Assembly: GCA_005503215.1 (NCBI GenBank)
Contig: SCNS01000002.1
Coordinates: 248,001 to 312,000, forward strand
Reading direction: 5' to 3'
DNA from: Sphingomonadaceae bacterium 3R27C6
Lineage (GTDB): Bacteria; Pseudomonadota; Alphaproteobacteria; Sphingomonadales; Sphingomonadaceae
Length of the DNA: 64,000 bases
Positions 1-8,419 of this stretch are shown here, piece by piece (position 1 is the stretch's first letter; every line of letters starts with the position of its first letter). Position numbers and translations under genes: made by a program. Under the pieces are notes generated by a model. It was not told where the DNA came from. It saw only the letters and a program-made list of their open reading frames with translations, and did not search any database.

Positions 1-1584
1 AACGCCAGCCAGTATCTCTGGCTCCGCTTGCTTGCGCAGCAGCGGAAGAACATTTGCTGCGTCGGCGACGACGACCAGTCGATCTATTCGTGGCGCGGCG
101 CCGAGGTTGCGAACATCCTGCGCTTCGAAAACGATTTCCCCGGCGCGACCGTGATCCGCCTCGAACAAAATTATCGTTCGACGCCGCAGATTCTTGCCGC
201 CGCGTCGGCGCTGATCGCGCAGAATTCGGGCCGCCTCGGCAAGACGCTGTGGACCGACCTCGAACCCGGCGACAAGCTGCGCGTCGTCGGCGTGTGGGAC
301 GGGCCCGAGGAGGCGCGACGGATCGGCGAGGAGTTGGAGACGCTCCAGCGCCGCCGCGTGTCGCTCGACCGCGCCGCGATCCTCGTGCGCGCGCAGTTCC
401 AGACGCGCGAGTTCGAGGATCGTTTTATCGCAATCGGCATGCCGTACCGGATCGTCGGCGGGTTCCGTTTCTATGAGCGCGCCGAAATCCGCGATGCGCT
501 CGCCTATCTCCGCCTCGTCCAGTCGAGCGCCGATGATCTGGCGTTCGAACGGATCATCAACACGCCGAAGCGCGGGCTCGGCGACAAGGCGCTCGCCCGC
601 ATCCATCAATTTGCGCGTATCGAGCAGGCGCCGCTCCTTCACGCCGCGTCGCGCATCACCGAAACCGACGAGCTGACGCCGCAGGCGCGCCGCCAGCTCG
701 CGAATTTCATTGCCCAGATGCGCGGCTGGCAGGCGAAGGCCAACGAGCTGTCGCATCCCGAGCTGACCCAGCTGATCCTCGACGAATCGGGCTACACCGC
801 GATGCTCCAGGCCGACCGCAGCGTCGAGGCCGCAGGCCGGCTTGAGAACCTCTCCGAACTCGTCCGCGCGATGGAGGAATATGAATCGCTCGAGGCGTTC
901 CTCGAACATGTCAGCCTCGTCATGGACCGCGACAACAACGACACCACCGAAACCGTTACGATCATGACGATCCACGCCGCGAAAGGGCTTGAGTTCGACC
1001 ATGTCTTCCTTGCCGGATGGGAGGATGGCGTCTTCCCGTCGCAACGCTCGATGGACGAAGGTGGCACGCAAAGCCTCGAGGAGGAGCGCCGCCTCGCCTA
1101 TGTCGCGATCACGCGGGCGCGGCAGCGCGCGAGCATTTATCACGCCGCCAATCGGCGCATTTATGGCCAGTGGGTGAGCAGCATCCCCAGCCGCTTCATC
1201 GCCGAAATCCCGCCCGAGCATGTCGACAGCGAGAACAGCTTCGGCGGTGGGCAGAGCCTGTGGCGTGCGAACTGGTCGGCGCAGGGCGACCCCTTCGCGC
1301 ATGTCGCCGAACGTCAACCCGCGCGCACGATGACACGCGGTCCGGCGTGGCAGCGGGCGGCGGCGCAATCGTCGACGATAACCCGTGCACCCGCCCCCTC
1401 CGAACGCGGCCCCGCCGCCTCGGTCGGTGCGAAGGCGCGATCGGACCTCGCGATCGGGATGCGCGTGTTCCACGAGAAGTTCGGCTATGGCGACATCACG
1501 GACATCGACGGCAACAAGCTCGAAGTCGAGTTCGAACAAGCGGGCAGCAAGAGGGTATTGGACAGCTTCGTCAAGCTCGCCTGA
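1..1584 (+). CDS. uvrD: ATP-dependent DNA helicase UvrD/PcrA, 5'-truncated by the window edge
   Basis: Superfamily 1 3'-5' DNA helicase used in excision repair and in clearing replication or transcription blocks. The reading frame is open from base 1, so 527 C-terminal residues are visible and motifs I, Ia and II lie upstream. Seen in order: GDDDQSIYSWRGA (motif III), LEQNYRS (IV), TIMTIHAAKGLEFDHVF (V) and LAYVAITRAR (VI). A low-complexity linker follows, then a C-terminal small domain (VFHEKFGYGDITDIDG...VKLA) like the RNA-polymerase-binding Tudor-like tail of PcrA/UvrD. UvrD and PcrA cannot be told apart here. Rep is less likely because it lacks this tail. Confidence 0.95.
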   Translation, partial: NASQYLWLRLLAQQRKNICCVGDDDQSIYSWRGAEVANILRFENDFPGATVIRLEQNYRSTPQILAAASALIAQNSGRLGKTLWTDLEPGDKLRVVGVWDGPEEARRIGEELETLQRRRVSLDRAAILVRAQFQTREFEDRFIAIGMPYRIVGGFRFYERAEIRDALAYLRLVQSSADDLAFERIINTPKRGLGDKALARIHQFARIEQAPLLHAASRITETDELTPQARRQLANFIAQMRGWQAKANELSHPELTQLILDESGYTAMLQADRSVEAAGRLENLSELVRAMEEYESLEAFLEHVSLVMDRDNNDTTETVTIMTIHAAKGLEFDHVFLAGWEDGVFPSQRSMDEGGTQSLEEERRLAYVAITRARQRASIYHAANRRIYGQWVSSIPSRFIAEIPPEHVDSENSFGGGQSLWRANWSAQGDPFAHVAERQPARTMTRGPAWQRAAAQSSTITRAPAPSERGPAASVGAKARSDLAIGMRVFHEKFGYGDITDIDGNKLEVEFEQAGSKRVLDSFVKLA

Positions 1585-1657
1585 AATCGATTGTCTACTC
1601 TTTCAATTATGATATGTAATATCATGCGACCATGAGTCGTATGTTGGGAGAGACTTC

Positions 1658-2599
1658 ATGAAAACCAAGCTCTTAGCGGGCGCGATGGCGCTCGCCCTGA
1701 TCGGCTGTTCGGAAAAAAACTCAGAATCCCTGCGAGAATCCCCGTCCTATGACATGGCGCCGATCGACGCCTCCGAAGCGATTCCGACCCAAGCCATTCC
1801 TGCGCCCGCTGCCGCTCCCCCATCTGAAATGCGCAGTCCCAGTATCAGCGTCTCATCGGCACCGGGCGTCGCCTTCAACTATTCCTATGCCTTTCGTCTC
1901 GATGACAATCGCATCGCAAAGGTTCAGGAGGAACATGCCGCCGCGTGCGAAGCGCTGGGGATCAACCGTTGCCGGATCGCCGGCATGACCTATCGCCTGG
2001 TGCGCGAAAATGAGGTCGAAGCCCAACTTCTCTTCAAGCTCGATCCTGCGATAGCCCGCAAATTCGGCCGCGATGCGCTCGCAAGCGTCGAAAAGGCGGA
2101 AGGCGTGCTCGCGGCGACGCGGATCAGCGGCGAGGATGTCGGGACCCGGATCAGTGACTCGCAGCGCCGCAGCGCCGACATCAATTCGGAGATATCCCGC
2201 CTCGAAGCACGACTGAAACAGGGCGGGATCGGGGATCGCGAACGCTCCGAACTGCAACAACAGATTGCCGGCCTACGCCAGCAGCTCGACGGCGAACGCG
2301 ACACCCGTAGAACAGGTGAAGCAATGCTTGCGACCACGCCGATGCAATTCGACTATGTCGGCACCGGTGGGCTGCCCGGCATCGGCTATGGCAACCCGTT
2401 CAGCGACGCGTTGAACATGCTGGTTCACAGCGGCAGCGTGATGCTGTCCTTCCTCCTTATCGTTGGTGCCGCCATCCTGCCGTGGGCGGCGCTCTTCGCG
2501 CTGCTGCTGGCGATCTGGCGAACCCGACCGATGCTTGGAGCGCGGAAATGGCTCCGCGGCGCGACCAAGCCGCCCGAAGCTTCCCTTACTGCAGCCTGA
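1658..2599 (+). CDS. DUF4349 family lipoprotein
   Basis: 313 aa. The N-terminus is a lipoprotein signal with lipobox LIGC, Cys at residue 17. A Pro/Ala-rich linker (about 35-70) precedes a globular region ending in a helical, probably coiled-coil stretch (about 165-215, heptad-like SRLEARLKQ...LQQQIAGLRQQL). One strong membrane segment (about 258-285) and a basic tail follow. This layout (lipobox, globular part, coiled coil, C-terminal TM) matches DUF4349, a family of unknown function. It would be anchored at both ends. ATG follows GGGAGAG at a good distance. It has its own upstream gap of 73 bases after uvrD. Confidence 0.75.
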   Translation: MKTKLLAGAMALALIGCSEKNSESLRESPSYDMAPIDASEAIPTQAIPAPAAAPPSEMRSPSISVSSAPGVAFNYSYAFRLDDNRIAKVQEEHAAACEALGINRCRIAGMTYRLVRENEVEAQLLFKLDPAIARKFGRDALASVEKAEGVLAATRISGEDVGTRISDSQRRSADINSEISRLEARLKQGGIGDRERSELQQQIAGLRQQLDGERDTRRTGEAMLATTPMQFDYVGTGGLPGIGYGNPFSDALNMLVHSGSVMLSFLLIVGAAILPWAALFALLLAIWRTRPMLGARKWLRGATKPPEASLTAA

Positions 2600-2651
2600 T
2601 CATCGCGGGGCGTCGCTTGCAAAGGTCCGATGCTGCGTTATGGCAAGGGCC

Positions 2652-3701
2652 ATGACGCAGCAGACGACATGGCTGGACCGGGCACGCGACGCCCATCGCC
2701 GCGGCGATATTGCGGCCGAAACCGCAGCGCTCGACGATGCAATACGCGCCGACCGCGGCAATATCGCGGTGCTGCTCGCCATGGCCGAACTCAAGCGCCG
2801 CCTCGCCGATGACCGCGCGGCTGGCAGCTTCTATCGCCTGGCACTCGGCACCGCAGCGCAGGCCCGGAGCGTCCCTTCAGCTCTTCATCCCGGCCTCCAG
2901 CGCGCCGAACAATTCCTCGCCGAAACCGACCGCGCCTTTGCCGAGCATCTTCTCGGCCAATTGCGCGGTGCCGGGATCGACGCCGGCACCGCAACGCCGC
3001 GCGTCGCCGAGGCCCTCCGAATGCTTGCGGGCGAACAGCCGCTTTATTTGCAACAACCCAGCATGTTTTACTTCCCCGGCCTCGCGCAGCGCCCCTTTTT
3101 CGACCGGGCCGACTTCGATTGGGTTCCCGCAGTCGAAGCCGCGACGGGGGCAATCCGCGCCGAACTCCGGGCCTTGATCGACAATTCGTCCGATCGCTTC
3201 GGTCCCTATGTGACCGCCAGCCCCGACCGCCCGCCGCCCAACAATCCCCTGCTCGACAAACCCGACTGGGGCGCGGCGTGGCTGTGGAAGGACGGGGTTG
3301 TTGCCGACGGGATGGACGAACGCTGCCCCGCCACCCTCGCTGCGCTCGGACTGGCGCCGCAGCCGGTGATCCCAGGCGGCGCACCGATCGCGCTCTTCTC
3401 GCGCCTCACGCCCGGCACGCATATCCAGCCGCATCACGGCCTGCTCAACACGCGCCTTATCTGCCATCTGCCGCTGATCGTCCCCGATGGCTGCGGTCTG
3501 CGTGTCGGCGCCGAAACGCGGAGCTGGCGAGAGGGCGAGATGCTGATCTTCGACGACAGCTTCGAGCACGAGGCATGGAACCGCGGCACCAGCGACCGCA
3601 CGATCCTGCTGTTCGAAATCTGGCGCCCCGACATCGACGCCCACGAACGCGAACAACTCACGCGTATTTTCTCGGCGATCGACACCTACGCCGAACAATA
3701 A
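2652..3701 (+). CDS. Aspartyl/asparaginyl beta-hydroxylase family protein with TPR-like N-terminus
   Basis: About 349 aa. The N-terminal third (LDRARDAHRRGDIAAETAALDDAI...) is TPR-like. The C-terminal half is a double-stranded beta-helix of the AspH family: PGTHIQPHHGLLNTRL, then GLRVGAETRSWREGEM and FDDSFEHEAWN, supplying the His ligands of an Fe(II)/2-oxoglutarate site. The family hydroxylates Asp/Asn side chains; bacterial substrates are mostly unknown. The frame is open upstream into the DUF4349 gene. ATG at 2652 and at 2640 are both possible; I chose 2652, which gives MTQQTTW directly before the repeat region. The next gene begins within about 20 bases, suggesting co-transcription. Confidence 0.8.
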   Translation: MTQQTTWLDRARDAHRRGDIAAETAALDDAIRADRGNIAVLLAMAELKRRLADDRAAGSFYRLALGTAAQARSVPSALHPGLQRAEQFLAETDRAFAEHLLGQLRGAGIDAGTATPRVAEALRMLAGEQPLYLQQPSMFYFPGLAQRPFFDRADFDWVPAVEAATGAIRAELRALIDNSSDRFGPYVTASPDRPPPNNPLLDKPDWGAAWLWKDGVVADGMDERCPATLAALGLAPQPVIPGGAPIALFSRLTPGTHIQPHHGLLNTRLICHLPLIVPDGCGLRVGAETRSWREGEMLIFDDSFEHEAWNRGTSDRTILLFEIWRPDIDAHEREQLTRIFSAIDTYAEQ

Positions 3702-3719
3702 TCAATGGACAGGAAGACG

Positions 3720-4883
3720 ATGACCAATCCGGGAATGGACGCCGACATCTATGACGCCTTCATCGAACAGCTGCAGCGCTATGTCCGCGAGCGGTTGATC
3801 CCGGCGGAGGACCAGCTCGAGGAACTCGGCCGCGTTCCCGACGATATCCTTGCGGAAATGCGCGACATGGGCCTGTTCGGGGTCACGATGCCCGAGGAAT
3901 ATGGCGGCGCGGGCATGAATGTCAGCCAGTATGTCGGCTTCATCCGCGAGCTCGCCTACGCCTCGCCCGCCTATCGCTCGATCGTCTCGATCAACATCGG
4001 CATGGTCTGCAAATCGCTCGTCGGTTTCGGGACGCAGCAACAGAAGGAGCATTGGCTGCCCAAGCTCGCCGCCGGAGAAATCGCGGCGTTCGGTCTCACC
4101 GAGCCCGACAGCGGATCGGACAGCGCGGCGATGAAGACCCGCGCGGTGCGCGACGGCAATGGTTATGTCCTGAACGGCACCAAGCGCTACATCACCAACG
4201 CACCCTTCGCCGACGTGATCCTCGTCATGGCGCGCACCAATGCCGAGGCGCTGCCCAAGAACGCCCATGTCAGCGCCTTCATGGTCCCGCGCAATGCGCC
4301 CGGCGTGTCGATCGGCAAACCCGACGGGAAGATGGGCCAGGCCGGGTCGCAGATCGCCGACGTGATCCTCGAGGATGTGCATGTCGACGGCGATGCGTTG
4401 CTCGGCGGCGAAGAAGGCATCGGGTTCCGCGCGGCGATGCAGAGCCTCGATAATGGGCGCCTGTCAGTCGCGGCGGCGAGCGTCGGATATGCGAAGCGCA
4501 TGCTCGATGCCGGCCTCAAATATGCGATGGAGCGCAAGGCGTTCGGCGAGCCCATCGCCAACTTCCAGTTGATCCAGGCGATGCTCGCCGACAGCAAGGC
4601 CGAAATCTATGCCGCCGAGTGCATGCTCGCCGACGCCTGCGCGCGCGCCGATCGCGGCGAGAAGATCCTCGTCGAGGCCGCGGCAACCAAGATGTTCGCC
4701 AGCGAAATGTGCGGGCGCGTCGCCGACCGCGTCGTGCAGATCCACGGCGGCGCGGGTTATCTCAAGGAATATCTTGCCGAACGCTTCTATCGCGACTGCC
4801 GCATTTACCGCATTTATGAAGGGACGACGCAGATCCAGCAGCTAGTGATCGCGAAGAATATGATTCGCGATTTTGTCGGCTAA
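3720..4883 (+). CDS. Acyl-CoA dehydrogenase
   Basis: 387 aa FAD-dependent acyl-CoA dehydrogenase. It shows the N-terminal helical domain, FGLTEPDSGSDSAAM at the middle beta-domain FAD/substrate interface, and the C-terminal segment QIHGGAGYLKEY...RIYEGTTQIQQL. The Glu of YEGTTQIQ is the usual catalytic base position of the short- and medium-chain group. A GG...AAG ribosome-binding site (CAGGAAG) lies 5-7 bases before ATG 3720, so I prefer it to ATG 3705. The substrate cannot be read from sequence; the MTEPDSG-like region is typical of general beta-oxidation members. The gene sits just after the AspH-like gene and is followed by a very long inverted repeat. Confidence 0.92.
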   Translation: MTNPGMDADIYDAFIEQLQRYVRERLIPAEDQLEELGRVPDDILAEMRDMGLFGVTMPEEYGGAGMNVSQYVGFIRELAYASPAYRSIVSINIGMVCKSLVGFGTQQQKEHWLPKLAAGEIAAFGLTEPDSGSDSAAMKTRAVRDGNGYVLNGTKRYITNAPFADVILVMARTNAEALPKNAHVSAFMVPRNAPGVSIGKPDGKMGQAGSQIADVILEDVHVDGDALLGGEEGIGFRAAMQSLDNGRLSVAAASVGYAKRMLDAGLKYAMERKAFGEPIANFQLIQAMLADSKAEIYAAECMLADACARADRGEKILVEAAATKMFASEMCGRVADRVVQIHGGAGYLKEYLAERFYRDCRIYRIYEGTTQIQQLVIAKNMIRDFVG

Positions 4884-4887
4884 AGCC

Positions 4888-4972
4888 GGCGGCACCGGCC
4901 CGCTCCCCCACCCGGCCTCCCATAGGCTACTATCGTTAGGGAGGCCGGGTGGGGGAGCGGGCCGGTGCCGCC
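4888..4972. repeat. Perfect 34-bp inverted repeat with 17-nt loop
   Basis: Left arm 4888-4921 and right arm 4939-4972 are exact reverse complements over 34 bases, very GC-rich, around the loop ATAGGCTACTATCGTTA. It lies between the convergent acyl-CoA dehydrogenase (+) and tRNA-Ala (-), so it could act as a bidirectional terminator. It lacks a T-tract on either side and is far longer than an ordinary intrinsic terminator. A palindromic intergenic element is the alternative. Confidence 0.9.
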
Positions 4973-4994
4973 AAGCAATGTAGGGAAATGTCGC

Positions 4995-5070
4995 TGGTGG
5001 AGCCGAGGGGAATCGAACCCCTGACCTCTGCAGTGCGATTGCAGCGCTCTCCCATCTGAGCTACGGCCCC
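4995..5070 (-). tRNA. tRNA-Ala (anticodon CGC)
   Basis: Read on the minus strand, the 76-nt cloverleaf starts GGGGCCGTAGCTCAG and ends CTCGGCTCCACCA. CCA is encoded. The anticodon stem CTGCA/TGCAG encloses loop ATCGCAC, giving anticodon CGC, which reads GCG alanine codons. The T-arm has GGTTCGATTCC. The acceptor stem GGGGCCG pairs with CGGCTCC, with wobble. Confidence 0.96.
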
Positions 5071-5167
5071 GCGACCGGCAGCGTATTAACGACGCTGATT
5101 GGCAGTGGCAACGGCTTTTCTGACGATGCCTACCGTCGCCGGCGAAATTGGGAATGGGGGGATTCCG

Positions 5168-6184
5168 ATGGCCAAGGCATGGCATTTGACCAGTCGTCCG
5201 CAGGGGCTGCCGACGATCGACAATTTTGCGTTGCGCGAAGTGCCCGACGAGCCGCTCGAAAAGGACCAGCTCCGCATCCGCAATCTCTGGCTGTCGGTCG
5301 ATCCCTATATGCGCGGGCGGATGAATGAGGCCAAAAGCTATGCCGCCAGCTTCCAGATCGACCAGCCGATGACCGGCGGCGCGATCGGCGAGGTCATCGA
5401 AAGCAGGATGGAGGGCTTCGCTCCGGGCGACCTGATCCTCCACATGGGCGGTTGGCGCGACGGCGGCGTCATCGGCCTCGACATGATGCCGAACAAGCTG
5501 CCCGGCGACATGTTGGCCGCGGGCCTGACCCCGCAAACCTTCCTGCACAATATGGGCCTGACCGGCGGAACCGCATGGATCGGCCTGCTCCGCGTCGCGG
5601 CGGCCAAGCCCGGCGACACAATATTTGTCTCGGCGGCCGCGGGTGCGGTCGGTTCGGCGGTCGTACAGATCGCCAAGGCGCGCGAAATGACGGTGATCGG
5701 TTCGGCCGGCGGCGCGGACAAATGCGCGTGGGTTCTTGATCTCGGTGCCGACGCGGCGATCGATTACAAGGCGGGGCCAGTGCTTCCGCAGCTTGCCGCC
5801 GCGCTCGAACGCCTCGGCAAGCCGGGCATTGATGTCTATTTCGACAATGTCGGCGGCGAGCATCTCGATGCGGCCTTTGCAACGGCGAATGATTTTGCGC
5901 GCTTCGCGATCTGCGGCATGATCGACGTCTACAATGACGCGAAGCCGCAGGAGATGAAATATATCATCCGGGCCATTCCGGCGCGGATCCGCATGGAAGG
6001 ATTTATCTACACCGACCAGTTCATCGACTGCATGGAGGAATTCTATGCCGACATGGGCGGCCTGATCGCCAGCGGGGCGGTCACGATGCGTGAAACCGTG
6101 CACGACGGGTTGGCGTCGGCGCCCGACGCCTTCCTCGGTCTGTTCTCCGGCAGCAATATGGGGAAAATGCTGGTCAGAATCTGA
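5168..6184 (+). CDS. NADP-dependent oxidoreductase (zinc-free MDR, CurA/leukotriene B4 dehydrogenase type)
   Basis: 338 aa medium-chain dehydrogenase/reductase without zinc ligands. The N-terminal GroES-like fold contains LSVDPYMRGRMNEAKSY. The Rossmann domain has FVSAAAGAVGSAVVQIAKA as the NADP-binding loop, and FDNVGGEHLDAAF is typical of prostaglandin reductase/alkenal reductase members. Such enzymes reduce the C=C bond of alpha,beta-unsaturated aldehydes or ketones. ATG 5168 follows a GGGGGGA stretch; the upstream in-frame ATG at 5099 lies only 28 bases from the divergent tRNA gene and would add 23 non-homologous residues. It is convergent with the helicase gene. Confidence 0.88.
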   Translation: MAKAWHLTSRPQGLPTIDNFALREVPDEPLEKDQLRIRNLWLSVDPYMRGRMNEAKSYAASFQIDQPMTGGAIGEVIESRMEGFAPGDLILHMGGWRDGGVIGLDMMPNKLPGDMLAAGLTPQTFLHNMGLTGGTAWIGLLRVAAAKPGDTIFVSAAAGAVGSAVVQIAKAREMTVIGSAGGADKCAWVLDLGADAAIDYKAGPVLPQLAAALERLGKPGIDVYFDNVGGEHLDAAFATANDFARFAICGMIDVYNDAKPQEMKYIIRAIPARIRMEGFIYTDQFIDCMEEFYADMGGLIASGAVTMRETVHDGLASAPDAFLGLFSGSNMGKMLVRI

Positions 6185-6208
6185 CCAGCCCGCCCATTCC
6201 GCTTGGGG

Positions 6209-7591
6209 TCAGTTGTCGAATCCGACCGAAAGGAACCCCGGCATCGGGCCGTTCCAGCCATCATCGGGGCCGTCGAGATCGTCCTGCCGGACCGGCGCCG
6301 GTTTGCGATCGCCGCGCGGCTTGCGTTCTTCGCGCGGCTTCGCTTCGGCGGGAGCCGGACGCGCCGGCGCCTTCTCGGGCTTCGCAGCAGCTTTGCCGCG
6401 TCCGCCGCGCGAACGCCCGCGCCGCGGCTCGCCTTCTTCCGCATCGCGGTCGGGCTTGGCGACATCGGCCGTCGGCGCGCGCCCGCCATGAACCGGGATC
6501 TTGTAGCCGGTCAGCTTCTGGATATTGTCGATCGCCTCGTCGTCCGACGGGGTCACCAGCGTGAACGCGCGCCCCTTGGCGCCTGCGCGCCCGGTGCGGC
6601 CGATGCGGTGGACATAGTCGTCGGGGTGCCACGGAGCGTCGAAATTGAACACATGGCTGACGCCCTTGACGTCGAGGCCGCGCGCCGCGACGTCCGACGC
6701 GACCAGGATGTTGATCGTGCCCGCCTTGAACCGGTCAAGCTCGGCGATGCGGCTCGACTGATCCATGTCGCCGTGGATCTCGCCCGCCTTGTAGCGATAG
6801 CGCTGGAGCGACTTCGCGAGTTCGCGCACCGTTGTCTTGCGGTTGCAGAAGATGATCGCGGTCGCGATATCCTCGGCCTCGAGCAGGTCGCGTAGCGTGT
6901 CGCGCTTGCTGCGCTCCGAAGTCTTGACGAGGAACTGCTCGATATTCTCGTTCCGGCTTGCCGGACGCGCGACCTCGATCGTCTTCGGGTTCGACAGGAA
7001 CTTGTCGGCGAGCTTCTTGATCGGCGGGGGCATCGTCGCCGAGAACAACAGCGTCTGCCGAGTCGCGGGCAGCTTGGTGCAGATATTTTCGATGTCGGGG
7101 ATGAAGCCCATGTCGAGCATCCGGTCGGCTTCGTCGATCACGAGCAGGTTGCAACCGGTCAGCAGGATCTTGCCGCGTTCGAACAGGTCCATCAGACGGC
7201 CCGGCGTCGCGATCAGCACGTCGACGCCCTTTTCGAGCGCCTTGACCTGATCACCCATCTGCACGCCGCCGATCAGCAGCGCCATCGACAGCTTGTGATA
7301 CTTGCCGTATTTTTCAAAATTTTCAGCGACCTGTGCCGCGAGTTCGCGCGTCGGCGCGAGGATCAGCGAGCGCGGCATCAGCGCACGGGCGCGGCCGTGG
7401 GCGAGGATGTCGATCATCGGCAGCACGAACGACGCGGTCTTGCCGGTGCCCGTCTGGGCGATGCCGATGATGTCGCGCATCATCAAGACCGACGGAATGA
7501 CGCCCGCCTGGATCGGGGTCGCTTCATTATAGCCCGACTCGTCAATGGCGCGCAAAAGTTCGTCGGAAAGGCCGATGTCGGCAAATTTCAT
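6209..7591 (-). CDS. rhlE: DEAD-box RNA helicase, RhlE-like
   Basis: 460 aa ATP-dependent RNA helicase for RNA remodelling, ribosome assembly or decay. Motifs in order: Q motif region (EATPIQAGVIP), AQTGTGKTASF (I), PTRELAAQ (Ia), TPGRLMD (Ib), VIDEADRMLDMGF (II), SATMP (III), IIFCNRK (IV), ASDVAARGLDVKGV (V) and HRIGRTGRAG (VI). From about residue 375 the protein becomes a basic Arg/Gly/Lys/Pro-rich tail with a short conserved end. This tailed layout fits the RhlE group common in alphaproteobacteria. The symbol is by family, not proven orthology. Confidence 0.93.
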   Translation of the reverse strand: MKFADIGLSDELLRAIDESGYNEATPIQAGVIPSVLMMRDIIGIAQTGTGKTASFVLPMIDILAHGRARALMPRSLILAPTRELAAQVAENFEKYGKYHKLSMALLIGGVQMGDQVKALEKGVDVLIATPGRLMDLFERGKILLTGCNLLVIDEADRMLDMGFIPDIENICTKLPATRQTLLFSATMPPPIKKLADKFLSNPKTIEVARPASRNENIEQFLVKTSERSKRDTLRDLLEAEDIATAIIFCNRKTTVRELAKSLQRYRYKAGEIHGDMDQSSRIAELDRFKAGTINILVASDVAARGLDVKGVSHVFNFDAPWHPDDYVHRIGRTGRAGAKGRAFTLVTPSDDEAIDNIQKLTGYKIPVHGGRAPTADVAKPDRDAEEGEPRRGRSRGGRGKAAAKPEKAPARPAPAEAKPREERKPRGDRKPAPVRQDDLDGPDDGWNGPMPGFLSVGFDN

Positions 7592-7705
7592 AAGATCAAC
7601 ATGTCCGGAAAAGAGTTGGCGCCCAGCCTCCCACGCAGGCGGACGTTGCCGCGGCCATTGGGCAAATGGCGAGGAAAAGTCAAGGAAAGGCCGCGATAAA
7701 CGCGA

Positions 7706-8296
7706 TTAATCGTCTTCGCGGACCGGAACCATCAGCCGGAACTTGTCGATCTCGCATTTTGCGCCGGTCCGGGCGTGGATCTGATCACGATCCTCGCACA
7801 GCTTTCCGTCCTTGCTGCCCTGCATGTAGAAACCGGCATAAAAATCGAGCGCACGGCAACCGCGGTTGAGCTGCGCGCGCAGCCGCTGCTTCTGCCGCGT
7901 GATAATATCGATGCTGTCGCGCTGGACCGCCTGCATCCCCAATATATTGCGCATAGCGACGCATTTTGGCGCCTTTTTCTCTTTCCAGACGACGGGCAAT
8001 TCGGTCGCGCGCCTGGACGCCGAAGGGCCCGCGGCGAAATTGTTGATCTGCGAACGCTGGGCCGGCACGCGAATGATCAGCTGTTGTTCGATCACCACCT
8101 GCCAAAAGGAAGAAGCCTGTTCGGGCGTCGGCGCGGAAATTGCGACCAACGGCTCCGGTGCCGCAACGGGCACCGCCGCGTCCGCTGCCGGCGCAGCGGC
8201 CACGAACCACAGGAATGCCACCGTCAGCACAGTTCCGCTGCCGCTCCTTTGGCGTCCTGACCGAAGATTTCGCTCACCTATGGCTCCCGCGTCCAT
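7706..8296 (-). CDS. Hypothetical secreted protein
   Basis: 196 aa of no family I recognise. A hydrophobic stretch near residues 22-40 (TVLTVAFLWFVAAAPAADAA) looks like a signal peptide with an AxA-type cleavage site. If so, the true start may be a GTG at about residue 22 or 25 rather than the ATG at 8296. The mature part has conserved-looking cysteines (KCVAMRN, RGCRALDFYAGF, KLCEDRD, KCEIDKF), which suggests disulfides in the periplasm. It lies alone on the minus strand, divergent from the FAD-oxidase gene. Confidence 0.65.
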   Translation of the reverse strand: MDAGAIGERNLRSGRQRSGSGTVLTVAFLWFVAAAPAADAAVPVAAPEPLVAISAPTPEQASSFWQVVIEQQLIIRVPAQRSQINNFAAGPSASRRATELPVVWKEKKAPKCVAMRNILGMQAVQRDSIDIITRQKQRLRAQLNRGCRALDFYAGFYMQGSKDGKLCEDRDQIHARTGAKCEIDKFRLMVPVREDD

Positions 8297-8419
8297 GCCC
8301 GCTGGACGAAAAGATACTATTCGTCCATCGCTCCCTTTAACAAGGATGATTGAACATCAAATGAACTGCTGTCACCCCCTGCCCGCTTGCGGAGCAGGAA
8401 ATTTCCGGAGTGGACCGGC

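Noticed and set aside
4880-6103. 407-aa open frame on the minus strand across the reductase gene and tRNA-Ala
   Set aside because: It runs through a tRNA gene and antisense to a clear MDR reductase; high-GC shadow.
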